Shown: in pieces, positions 1 through 5,994 of the stretch | Layout: every line of letters begins with the position of its first letter | How positions within the stretch are numbered: position 1 is the stretch's first letter | From: an uncultured Paenibacillaceae bacterium | Lineage (GTDB): Bacteria > Bacillota > Bacilli > Aneurinibacillales > Aneurinibacillaceae | Assembly (NCBI GenBank): GCA_946478845.1 | Contig: CAMLDI010000044.1 | Coordinates: forward strand, 1-20,571 | Direction: 5' to 3' | DNA: 20,571 nucleotides | The notes under the pieces: generated by a model | Database searches by the model: none | Told to the model about the DNA's origin: nothing | What the model saw: only the letters and a program-made list of their open reading frames with translations | Translations under genes and position numbers: made by a program

Positions 1-22
1 ATAGGCTTATAGCCTTTGTTCA

Positions 23-45
23 AACCACCCTTTTGAAGGGTGGTT
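23..45. terminator. Hairpin downstream of the leftmost gene
   Basis: A perfect 9-bp stem (AACCACCCT / AGGGTGGTT) with a 5-nt loop lies just past the stop codon of the minus-strand membrane-protein gene. Neither strand has a convincing T-run after it, so it may be a weak terminator or only an mRNA 3'-end stabiliser. Confidence 0.4.
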
Positions 46-53
46 ATGATTGA

Positions 54-629
54 CTATGGAAAAGCCTGAGGTTTTTCTTTCTCTTTTTTTTGCAATTTGT
101 CAATTTGATTCATGATGTTATCCAGACCTGAAAAGATTAAAGTAAATAAAACAGCAATAATGATTTTTCCCCATGGTGAAAAATCAATGGTATAAAATAC
201 GTCATTTGATATGTATGACAGTGACAAATATAAAGCACTGAATTCTAAAGTGAATTCAGCAATAGTACTAAACAGGGGCTTTAATTTATATTTAATAACG
301 GCTATCTTTAATAGCATGACGAAAATAAACATGTAAGTAAAGGCCAGTATACTAGCTATTAAAGAGAAAAGGTATAAATTCATTTTGGAATCAAATAGCA
401 CAAAAGCTGAGTTGAAAGAATGAATCCATAAAATCACAGCATATAGAACAATACTGGGGAAGGAAATTATGAAAAAAAGAATAGAACCAATGAGAAGTCC
501 GAATAATATCGTGCCTATAAAGTTAGGGCTTTTTTTGAATATTCCTTTCCATATCAGCAAATGAACAGTAACCATTCCGATAGTTAGACAAATGAATAAG
601 AGTAAGAGGATAATTTTTATACCGAACAA
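54..629 (-). CDS. Hypothetical multi-pass membrane protein, possibly YrvL-like
   Basis: This 191-residue protein is very hydrophobic. About five membrane segments can be seen (roughly residues 4-24, 38-60, 62-75, 85-110 and 152-172), and the tail is charged and Lys/Glu-rich (QKKEKEKPQ). The start is TTG, with a weak GGATGTG-type ribosome site upstream; no in-frame ATG lies near it. The arrangement of a hydrophobic core with a moderately polar segment around residue 115-150 recalls the Bacillus YrvL regulatory membrane family, but I see no diagnostic motif and this is a weak resemblance. It is on the same strand as the CBS-domain gene 74 bp upstream and may be cotranscribed with it. Function unknown. 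Confidence 0.7.
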   Translation of the reverse strand: MFGIKIILLLLFICLTIGMVTVHLLIWKGIFKKSPNFIGTILFGLLIGSILFFIISFPSIVLYAVILWIHSFNSAFVLFDSKMNLYLFSLIASILAFTYMFIFVMLLKIAVIKYKLKPLFSTIAEFTLEFSALYLSLSYISNDVFYTIDFSPWGKIIIAVLFTLIFSGLDNIMNQIDKLQKKEKEKPQAFP

Positions 630-703
630 GTTTTCACATCCAATAAAAGTTCATAAAAATGTGGTAATGTTTTATTCATTTAACTTTAGCGCTTCTTTCT
701 TTA

Positions 704-1162
704 TTAAAGAATATTTTTAAAACACTGCCTGATAACATCTCCACGGCTAATGATGCCAACTAAAACCCCGTCTCGTTCTACAGGCAATTTCTTGATTTGC
801 TTTTTCCCTAAAATGGCAGCCACTTGTTCAATTTCTTCTTCCCAGGAAATGGTGATTACTTTCTTTCTGGCGATTTCCATTACATTCAGTTGCAACAATC
901 GTTCTTCCCGCTTTTCAAATTCCTCTTCATCCCCTGGAATAATAAATGAGTAAAAATAGCCAGCGAAGATTTTGTCTTCATGCTTTCCAATGTATTGCAT
1001 GATATCTCCGTCACTGATATAAGCAATAATTTCGTTTCTGTCATTGACCACCGGAAGGCCGCTAATACGGTGTTCAATAAATTTTTCAATGACAGAACGA
1101 ACTGTGTCACTTTCTTTTACTTTGTACACATTTCGAATCATGATATCTTTTGTTTTCATCAT
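704..1162 (-). CDS. Tandem CBS-domain protein
   Basis: A 152-residue protein made almost entirely of two CBS domains. The first (about residues 5-60) opens with the characteristic KDIM...V element and contains GLPVVND and ISDGDIMQYI. The second (about 93-150) contains VMEIARKKVITIS, IKKLPVERDGVLVGIISRGDVI. A charged linker with a run of Glu/Arg (around 77-90) joins them. CBS pairs bind adenine nucleotides and usually regulate a partner; stand-alone proteins of this size (YhcV-like in Bacillus) have no settled role. Two consecutive ATG codons (1162 and 1159) follow a GGGGGG ribosome site, and the second has the better spacing. The intergenic region to the right is shared with the divergent toxin-antitoxin operon. 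Confidence 0.9.
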   Translation of the reverse strand: MMKTKDIMIRNVYKVKESDTVRSVIEKFIEHRISGLPVVNDRNEIIAYISDGDIMQYIGKHEDKIFAGYFYSFIIPGDEEEFEKREERLLQLNVMEIARKKVITISWEEEIEQVAAILGKKQIKKLPVERDGVLVGIISRGDVIRQCFKNIL

Positions 1163-1321
1163 GAATCCCCCCTATACAGGTAGTTCAATTAATTTTACCC
1201 TATCACAAAATTTGGAATATAGGGGTGGAAACCAGGGTTTTTCATAAAAAGTTTTTTTTATTGACCCCAATAAGGAACTCGCAACTAAATATAAGTCTCG
1301 ATTTTATTTTTAACCCTCTTA

Positions 1322-1330
1322 TGCTATAAT
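1322..1330 (+). promoter_or_regulatory. Extended -10 promoter of the toxin-antitoxin operon
   Basis: TGCTATAAT is a perfect extended -10 element (TGn plus TATAAT). No good -35 hexamer is seen 17 bp upstream, which an extended -10 can tolerate. Transcription would start near 1337, leaving a leader of about 36 nt before the antitoxin start. Confidence 0.6.
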
Positions 1331-1340
1331 TATCATCAAA

Positions 1341-1352
1341 TCAGTATTCTGA
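1341..1352. promoter_or_regulatory. Candidate autoregulatory operator of the toxin-antitoxin operon
   Basis: TCAGTATTCTGA is a short dyad (TCAG-N4-CTGA) just downstream of the predicted transcription start. AbrB/MazE-type antitoxins normally repress their own operon by binding such dyads. The assignment rests on position and symmetry only. Confidence 0.35.
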
Positions 1353-1372
1353 ATAATGAAAGGATGAAAGTG

Positions 1373-1735
1373 ATGCTTGAAAGTCAATTTGATGTTCAAG
1401 TAAACGAGCGTGGTCAAATAACAATCCCAAAAGAATTGCGAGATAAAATCAATATCAATCCCAAAGACAATTTAAAAATCGGCATAGATGATCAGGGAAG
1501 AATCTTTCTATATAAAAAGGATTTGATTGATGACCTTGAGGACTTAATTAAACGTGATTTACTAAACGAAGGGTTTAGTGAAGAAGATATTGCTGAAAAA
1601 ATGATTGAACGAAAAAAAGAATTAGCTAATGCTCTTTTGAAGATGGTTGCAGAAACCGAAAAAGAATTCGAAAATGGAGAATTTACTTCTTTAGAGGACT
1701 TTAAAGAAGAACTCAAAAAAGAGGATTTAATCTAA
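1373..1735 (+). CDS. Type II antitoxin, AbrB/MazE (SpoVT-AbrB fold) family
   Basis: The protein is about 120 residues. The N-terminal half (about residues 5-45) is a swapped-hairpin AbrB domain with the motif VNERGQITIPKELRDKINI. The C-terminal half is highly charged and helical (EELIKRD...EEDIAEKMIERKKE), as expected for the toxin-wrapping part. ATG at 1364 abuts the AAAGG ribosome site, leaving no spacing, so ATG at 1373 (9-nt spacing) is the better start, with GTG 1370 also possible. Its stop codon overlaps the toxin start by one base (TAATG), indicating translational coupling. It should neutralise the toxin and repress the operon. Confidence 0.85.
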   Translation: MLESQFDVQVNERGQITIPKELRDKININPKDNLKIGIDDQGRIFLYKKDLIDDLEDLIKRDLLNEGFSEEDIAEKMIERKKELANALLKMVAETEKEFENGEFTSLEDFKEELKKEDLI

Positions 1736-2016
1736 TGTTCCGATTGTATATCTCAAAACTGGCCAAAAAAGATATAAAATCATTAGACAAGTCTATGATA
1801 AAAAAGCTTGTTTTAGTTTTAGAAGAAATTGCAGAAAATCCTTATCTTGGTGAACCATTAAAAGGGGATTTATCTCACTTAAAAAAGTGGAAATTAATCC
1901 ATTTGGGGGTTGAGTATAGAATCGCCTACCTAATTATTGAAGACCGTGTTGAAGTACGGGTCTTACAGATTGGTACGAGAGAAAACTTTTACAAAGAACT
2001 AAAACGAAGGGTTTAA
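1735..2016 (+). CDS. Type II toxin, RelE/ParE family
   Basis: A 93-residue basic protein with the compact RelE/ParE layout: two N-terminal helices (KLAKKDIKSLDKSMIKKLVLVLEEI), the conserved ENPYLGEPLKGDL segment, then a beta sheet with KWKLIHLGVEYRIAYLI and the C-terminal VRVLQIGTRENFYKELKRR. RelE members cleave mRNA at the ribosome and ParE members poison gyrase. The Arg/Tyr residues in YRIAYLI and in GTRENFYKEL fit either, so the target cannot be assigned from sequence. It is translationally coupled to the antitoxin gene and followed by a strong terminator. Confidence 0.85.
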   Translation: MFRLYISKLAKKDIKSLDKSMIKKLVLVLEEIAENPYLGEPLKGDLSHLKKWKLIHLGVEYRIAYLIIEDRVEVRVLQIGTRENFYKELKRRV

Positions 2017-2051
2017 TAAGGAAGTAGATCATCCTTTAAGGATTGAAGAAC

Positions 2052-2085
2052 AAAAAACCACACTAAGCTATTAGTGTGGTTTTTT
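2052..2085. terminator. Bidirectional Rho-independent terminator
   Basis: A perfect 15-bp stem (AAAAAACCACACTAA / TTAGTGTGGTTTTTT) with a 4-nt GCTA loop gives a T-run on both strands. It separates the toxin gene from the convergent carbonic anhydrase gene. Confidence 0.9.
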
Positions 2086-2093
2086 CCGTTAAT

Positions 2094-2696
2094 CTATACT
2101 TTTCCAAGTAGTTGTTCCCGCGTATTGACTCGTTCGTTAAGAATTCCATGAGGATGCCGCAATTTGTTTGTTTCTACTTCATAAATATATCCATTAATAA
2201 TCGTATCCTTGGGAATGAGTGGATGATTGCGCAGGTATTCTACCTGAGCCTGGGTGGTTTCATCTACATTCTCAAAGGTTTTAAACCAATGATTGATTGC
2301 TTTAGGGTCATCAAGAATTAATTCGGGTAGGGATGGGTCTATAGTAACATTACTTAAATGTATTCCCAATTTTTCTTCTAAGCCTTGTACAATTTCATGA
2401 TTATGGGCTGACATCATGCCGCATTCTGTGTGGTTTACTACGATAATTTCTTTTGTGCCAAAAAAGTTCAATGTTAAGGCTGCTGAACGAATTACATCAT
2501 CAGTAACTAATCCTCCGGCGTTACGAAAAACATGGGCATCCCCAGGTTCGAGACCTAAAATTTCTTCAATAGGCAAGCGTTCATCCATGCACGTAAGGAC
2601 AAAGAGACGACGGTTGTTGGGAATGTTTTTTTGTCGACGAAGAACCCAATTTTCATTCTCACCAATTGATTCGTTAATTTTTTGGCTTAGAATCAT
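2094..2696 (-). CDS. Beta-class carbonic anhydrase
   Basis: The enzyme interconverts CO2 and bicarbonate in the cytoplasm using a catalytic zinc. The 200-residue protein shows the zinc ligands and catalytic dyad in LTCMDER (Cys36, Asp38, Arg40) and NHTECGMM (His89, Cys92), plus the HVFRNAGG segment typical of the family. The open frame extends further upstream to 2837, but ATG at 2696 is preceded by a near-perfect AAAGGAGG ribosome site and lies downstream of a strong promoter, so the longer form is rejected. It is a single-gene unit ending at the shared terminator at 2052-2085 and diverges from the MerR gene. Confidence 0.92.
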   Translation of the reverse strand: MILSQKINESIGENENWVLRRQKNIPNNRRLFVLTCMDERLPIEEILGLEPGDAHVFRNAGGLVTDDVIRSAALTLNFFGTKEIIVVNHTECGMMSAHNHEIVQGLEEKLGIHLSNVTIDPSLPELILDDPKAINHWFKTFENVDETTQAQVEYLRNHPLIPKDTIINGYIYEVETNKLRHPHGILNERVNTREQLLGKV

Positions 2697-2721
2697 GATG
2701 TAACCTCCTTTGGGATAATTT

Positions 2722-2740
2722 AGATATATTAAACATATCT
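2722..2740. promoter_or_regulatory. Small dyad at the carbonic anhydrase transcription start
   Basis: AGATAT-N7-ATATCT lies immediately downstream of the predicted start point of the carbonic anhydrase transcript. It could be an operator or a 5' mRNA stem. No regulator can be named. Confidence 0.25.
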
Positions 2741-2747
2741 GAATAGT

Positions 2748-2776
2748 ATGATATTTCTTGAGATGTTTTCTGTCAA
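2748..2776 (-). promoter_or_regulatory. Sigma-A promoter of the carbonic anhydrase gene
   Basis: On the minus strand TTGACA (2776-2771) is followed after exactly 17 bp by TATCAT (2753-2748). This fits the consensus well. The leader to the start codon is about 45 nt. Confidence 0.75.
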
Positions 2777-2864
2777 TACTTAAAATAAAAAAATACCCTT
2801 GACGTGAATGGAGGACGCTGGATGTTGTAAAATTCAACGGATAAGCCTTTTTTCTTTTCCTCTA

Positions 2865-2895
2865 TTGACTTAGAGTTAACTTTAAGTCATAAGCT
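2865..2895 (+). promoter_or_regulatory. MerR-type promoter/operator with 19-bp spacer
   Basis: TTGACT and TAAGCT are separated by 19 bp instead of 17, the over-long spacer that MerR-family activators correct by DNA distortion. A 22-bp dyad at 2867-2888 (GACTTAGAGTT / AACTTTAAGTC, one mismatched pair) fills the spacer, where MerR dimers bind. It should drive the MerR gene and the exporter behind it. Confidence 0.75.
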
Positions 2896-2921
2896 AAATT
2901 TATCAAATGGGGGTGAGAAAG

Positions 2922-3329
2922 ATGTATACCATTAGCAAAGTAGCGGAACTTACAGGAATGAGTGTTCATACATTACGATATTACGAAAAAATAGGACTTG
3001 TATCTTCACCAAATAGAAATAGTGGAATTCGCCAATATTCTGAATCGGATATTTCCTTTTTGCAATTTCTAAATTCACTTAAAAGAACGGGGATGACACT
3101 TGAGGAAATTTTAGAGTTTACAATGGGTGGATGCGTAATAAAGGAGATTGAGGAAAGAGATAAAATAGTAGAGCCAAAATTAAAGAAAAGAATCGAGATT
3201 TTACAGAAGCACCTGGAAAATATGAGAATACAACGTAGTCAGTTGGATAATATTATCCGACTCACTGAGGATAAACTGGAAATTTATCATGATTTTTTGC
3301 ATCAATTAAGAAGGGAGGACGAAAAGTGA
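2922..3329 (+). CDS. MerR-family transcriptional regulator
   Basis: A 135-residue protein with the MerR winged helix at the N-terminus (YTISKVAELTGMSVHTLRYY, then the EKIGLVSSPNRNSGIRQYS wing). A long dimerisation coiled coil follows (about residues 75-125), and there is no sizeable effector-binding domain. The only cysteine in the central part is in MGGCVIKEI; no clear metal-ligand set is present, so the inducer is unknown. ATG at 2907 has no ribosome site, whereas ATG at 2922 follows GGGGGTGAG with good spacing, so the shorter form is preferred. The stop overlaps the next gene by 4 bases, so the two genes form an operon. It presumably autoactivates through the 19-bp-spacer promoter just upstream. 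Confidence 0.92.
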   Translation: MYTISKVAELTGMSVHTLRYYEKIGLVSSPNRNSGIRQYSESDISFLQFLNSLKRTGMTLEEILEFTMGGCVIKEIEERDKIVEPKLKKRIEILQKHLENMRIQRSQLDNIIRLTEDKLEIYHDFLHQLRREDEK

Positions 3330-4246
3330 AGTATAGAATTTATCTTATGCTATTAGGGTTTTCTATTTTTACGGGAGCGACATTTAATGTAGCCAAGTAT
3401 GCTTTGCAGTATTTTTCTGTATTAGGAACAGCGGCATGGCGCTTTGGAATTGCTGCTTTAGCAATGGCGATCATCTTAATCCTAAAAGAAAAAATTAACG
3501 CCGAAGTGTTAAAAGAAAATTTATGGATTTACATTGTACTAGGTGTGATCGGAGTATTTGGTTTTAATTCTTTGTTTTTTTTAGGAATGAGGGATACTTC
3601 CCCTATTAACGGGTCATTAATTATGTCAACTAACCCGCTGGTTACAACCCTATTAGCATGGATTATTCTAAAAGACTCCATTTCTAAACGACAGGGGATT
3701 GGAGTTATATTAGCATTACTCGGTGTTTCTCTTGTGATAACAAAAGGTTCGTGGGAAGTGATTCACACCCTTTCCATCTCAAAAGGAGACATTTATATAT
3801 TATTTGGGAATATATGCTGGGCATTATATGGAATATTGGGTAAACGTTTTTTGAAGAATAGCACTTCTTTCCAAACGACATCTTATACAATGATTGTAGG
3901 AGCAATCAGTTTAATTTGTGTTGCTTTCTTAACTCCAGATTCTGCTCCTTTAAACAACGTCACTTTAGGTGCATGGTCTGCCATTGCCTTCATGGCTCTA
4001 GGAACGAGTGTATTAGGATACCTTTGGTGGAATCGGGGAATCGCTGAAATTGGTGCAGGAAAAACTTCTTTATTTTTTAACCTGGTACCTATTGTTACTA
4101 TGATCATTTCCTTGATGAGCGGTGTACCTATATCACTTTTCCAAGTTATCGGAGTTGTTCTGGTGTTAGCAGGTGTGCTAACAGCCTCAGGATTTTTTCA
4201 GGTAAGTCGAAGGAATGAGAAGATACCACTAACATGTAATGAATAA
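3326..4246 (+). CDS. EamA/DMT-family transporter
   Basis: A 306-residue inner-membrane protein of about ten transmembrane helices arranged as two EamA repeats (about residues 6-137 and 150-285). The usual repeat signatures are visible: FTGATFNVAKYAL and AAWRFGIAAL near the start, and LGTSVLGYLWWNRGIAEIGA with LVPIVTMIISLM in the second half. DMT carriers export metabolites, amino acids or drugs; the substrate cannot be told from sequence. Start is GTG overlapping the MerR stop (GTGA) after a GGGAGG ribosome site, so expression is coupled to the regulator, which probably senses the exported compound. Confidence 0.9.
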   Translation: MKYRIYLMLLGFSIFTGATFNVAKYALQYFSVLGTAAWRFGIAALAMAIILILKEKINAEVLKENLWIYIVLGVIGVFGFNSLFFLGMRDTSPINGSLIMSTNPLVTTLLAWIILKDSISKRQGIGVILALLGVSLVITKGSWEVIHTLSISKGDIYILFGNICWALYGILGKRFLKNSTSFQTTSYTMIVGAISLICVAFLTPDSAPLNNVTLGAWSAIAFMALGTSVLGYLWWNRGIAEIGAGKTSLFFNLVPIVTMIISLMSGVPISLFQVIGVVLVLAGVLTASGFFQVSRRNEKIPLTCNE

Positions 4247-4252
4247 TTATTA

Positions 4253-4280
4253 TTTACACCTCTACCCAATACTGTATAGT
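4253..4280 (+). promoter_or_regulatory. Candidate promoter of the YbaK-like gene, inside an inverted repeat
   Basis: TTTACA and TATAGT with a 16-bp spacer precede the gene; initiation would be near 4287, just ahead of the ribosome site. The -10 element lies at the centre of the perfect inverted repeat 4257-4294, so a protein bound to that repeat would block it. Confidence 0.45.
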
Positions 4281-4294
4281 ATTGGGTAGAGGTG
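4257..4294. repeat. Perfect inverted repeat, 17-bp arms, over the ribosome site
   Basis: The arms are CACCTCTACCCAATACT and its exact complement, separated by GTAT. There is no T-run, so it is not a normal terminator. The right arm contains the GAGGTG ribosome site of the next gene. It could be an operator, or an RNA stem that silences translation of read-through transcripts coming from the exporter gene. Confidence 0.8.
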
Positions 4295-4301
4295 ATGATA
4301 A

Positions 4302-4745
4302 ATGAAAATAACGAATCTTTTAGAGAATAGTGCTTATTCCTACGAATTCATTCAACATGAGAAACCTATTTTATCAGCCCACGAGGGTGCCGATTTTTTT
4401 GGCATAGAAATTGGACAAACTGCACCTACCCTTATTTTGAAAACGGATAAAGGATTTTTCGCTTTAATTATCTCCGGTAATCGGGGAAGGGTTGATTTTA
4501 AGAAGATTGGAGAGTTATTGGACTGTAAGGATGTAAAAATGGCCAATAGGAAAGACGTTGAAAAAATCACAGGCTATCAGGTCGGAAGTGTTGCGATGCT
4601 AGGCATTGGGTTGCCTTTTATTCTGGATAAAGGACTATTCAAATATGATTTTGTCTATGGTGGTACAGGAGACCCGAATGTTACGTTGAAAATTGAGCCA
4701 AATGCTTTAATGGAAATCAATCAGGTTGTTGCGGTATTTGAGTAA
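4302..4745 (+). CDS. YbaK/EbsC-type aminoacyl-tRNA deacylase
   Basis: A 147-residue stand-alone editing domain of the YbaK/ProX superfamily, which hydrolyses mischarged aminoacyl-tRNAs (for example Cys-tRNA-Pro) in the cytoplasm. Visible hallmarks are the TLILKTDKGFFALIISGNRGRVD stretch with the conserved catalytic-site lysine (Lys47), the VGSVAMLGIG segment and a late FVYGGTGDPNVTLKI segment. Length matches the family. Which tRNA is edited cannot be told. The start follows a GAGGTGAT ribosome site embedded in an inverted repeat. A 13-nt gap separates it from the HEAT-like gene, so the two are likely cotranscribed. Confidence 0.88.
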   Translation: MKITNLLENSAYSYEFIQHEKPILSAHEGADFFGIEIGQTAPTLILKTDKGFFALIISGNRGRVDFKKIGELLDCKDVKMANRKDVEKITGYQVGSVAMLGIGLPFILDKGLFKYDFVYGGTGDPNVTLKIEPNALMEINQVVAVFE

Positions 4746-4758
4746 AGGAGTTAAAACC

Positions 4759-5595
4759 ATGGTACATAAAAATGGTGGAATTGGAAAGATGGGAAATAAA
4801 ATGTTCGAAAACAGTGAACTTCAACTACTAATCAAAAACCCGAATCGCTTTCTTGAATTGGAAAGCCTTCTTATTTCTAAATCCAATTTGCCCGGCCCCA
4901 GAGGAAATTTAGGTTTGGCAGATGCCTTTGCGGATTGTTTTGAGACAACGGAGGTTGGGAATGAGCTATGGAATTTGCTGCAGGGATGGCTGGAATTACC
5001 CATAGATGTTGCCCCTACAAACCATCCGAAAGAATTCCTACCTTTCTGTGCAACGCTGGCTCTTGGTGCTTATTATTTTCATGCCAATGAAATCAGAAGG
5101 AAGGAGATTGTTTCACTATTTAAAAGGGCCATGGGGGATTCTAGATGGAGAATGCGGGAAGCGGTGGCCATGGGGTTCCAAAGAATAGGAGAGACGGATT
5201 TTGCCGTGGTAAAGGGTCTTTTCGATTCCTGGTTAGCGGATTCCAACTGCTTGGAAAAACGTGCAATCGTCGCTACTCTTGCCCATCCTCCAATGTTAAA
5301 AGAAAACCAAAACGTTCTTTATTGCCTGGATATTACAGAGCAAATCTTAAATTGGGTCATTTTCAATGGAAAGGAATCTTGCAGTCCAGAGGACTTTAAG
5401 GTTTTATCTAAGGGCTTGGAATATTCCATCAGTGTATTCGTGGCACAGGAGCCAGAAATGGGTTTTGCACTTCTTAAAAAATTTGCAGCAATAGAGGATA
5501 AAAGGATTAAGAAGATTGTTAAATCAAACCTTGGGAAAGCTAGATTAACAAAAAAGTATCCTGAAAAAGTAAATGAGGTTCTTGAGATCCTCTAG
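4759..5595 (+). CDS. Uncharacterised alpha-helical protein, HEAT-repeat-like
   Basis: I do not recognise a named family. The 278-residue soluble protein looks all-helical. The clearest repeat-like unit, around residues 115-165, contains DSRWRMREAVAMGFQRIGE followed by LEKRAIVATLAHPPML, which is the spacing and composition of HEAT / DNA-alkylation-repair-type solenoids. No catalytic motif is seen. ATG at 4759 has an AAAGGAG ribosome site 8 nt upstream; the in-frame TTG at 4726 would overlap the deacylase gene and is not preferred. It is probably cotranscribed with the deacylase and ends inside the left arm of a terminator. Confidence 0.8.
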   Translation: MVHKNGGIGKMGNKMFENSELQLLIKNPNRFLELESLLISKSNLPGPRGNLGLADAFADCFETTEVGNELWNLLQGWLELPIDVAPTNHPKEFLPFCATLALGAYYFHANEIRRKEIVSLFKRAMGDSRWRMREAVAMGFQRIGETDFAVVKGLFDSWLADSNCLEKRAIVATLAHPPMLKENQNVLYCLDITEQILNWVIFNGKESCSPEDFKVLSKGLEYSISVFVAQEPEMGFALLKKFAAIEDKRIKKIVKSNLGKARLTKKYPEKVNEVLEIL

Positions 5596-5640
5596 GGTTT
5601 TCTCTGGAGTACTTCAAGAACCTATCTTTTGTTCTTTCTA
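5576..5640. terminator. Terminator overlapping the end of the HEAT-like gene
   Basis: Arms AGGTTCTTGA (5576-5585, inside the coding region) and TCAAGAACCT (5614-5623) flank an inner stem CTCTAG / CTGGAG with one G-T pair. The T-rich tract TCTTTTGTTCTTTCT follows. It may also serve the convergent GIY-YIG gene. Confidence 0.7.
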
Positions 5641-5643
5641 CAA

Positions 5644-5994
5644 CTATTTTTCCTTATGATATCCTCGCTCCCCATAGGGTTGCAGTTGATCCATCCACTT
5701 TTCTTCCAGTTTTTTCAGGGCATCTTTTACAGAATAATACCCTTCTGGTTTTTCTGGCAGGGTTTCTAATATCTCAATCACAAAAGCGTCTTCCCCAAAA
5801 TCCAACCATTCTCTTTGCAGTTCTTTGTTAGGGTGTCCTCCCATTTTCAACATGAATTGTCTGCCGTTTATGGTTTTTAAATTATTGGTACTTTCGATAA
5901 ACACTTTATTATTTTGTGTATTTTTAATCTGGTACACCCCGGCTTCGATTTTGGTTTCTTTATATATTTGTTTCAATTCCTTTTTCCGGTCCAT
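5644..5994 (-). CDS. GIY-YIG-like protein, probably catalytically degenerate
   Basis: A 116-residue protein resembling small GIY-YIG nuclease-family members. The first signature is AGVYQIKN (GVY in place of GIY, residues 19-21). The second, usually YVG/YIG, reads VFIEST (residues 31-35), so its glycine is replaced by Glu. A glutamate-containing helix (LEEKWMDQLQPYGERGYH) near the C-terminus matches the family layout. Loss of YIG makes nuclease activity doubtful; a binding role is possible. ATG at 5994 has a strong AAAGGAG ribosome site that lies within the 3' end of the MATE gene, whose last 35 nt overlap this one. It is the third gene of the minus-strand operon. Confidence 0.75.
   Translation of the reverse strand: MDRKKELKQIYKETKIEAGVYQIKNTQNNKVFIESTNNLKTINGRQFMLKMGGHPNKELQREWLDFGEDAFVIEILETLPEKPEGYYSVKDALKKLEEKWMDQLQPYGERGYHKEK

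Noticed and set aside
1261..1291. TTGACC ... TAAATA as the toxin-antitoxin promoter
   Set aside because: The spacer is 19 bp and the -10 is weaker than the perfect extended -10 at 1322-1330. It could be a minor promoter. TTGACC is also part of a small dyad (TTATTG-ACCC-CAATAA).
2697..2837. N-terminal extension of the carbonic anhydrase
   Set aside because: The extension lies over the promoter and ribosome site of the gene, and the family begins near the ATG at 2696.
4726..4758. Upstream TTG start for the HEAT-like gene
   Set aside because: It overlaps the deacylase coding end, whereas ATG 4759 has an AAAGGAG site at proper spacing.
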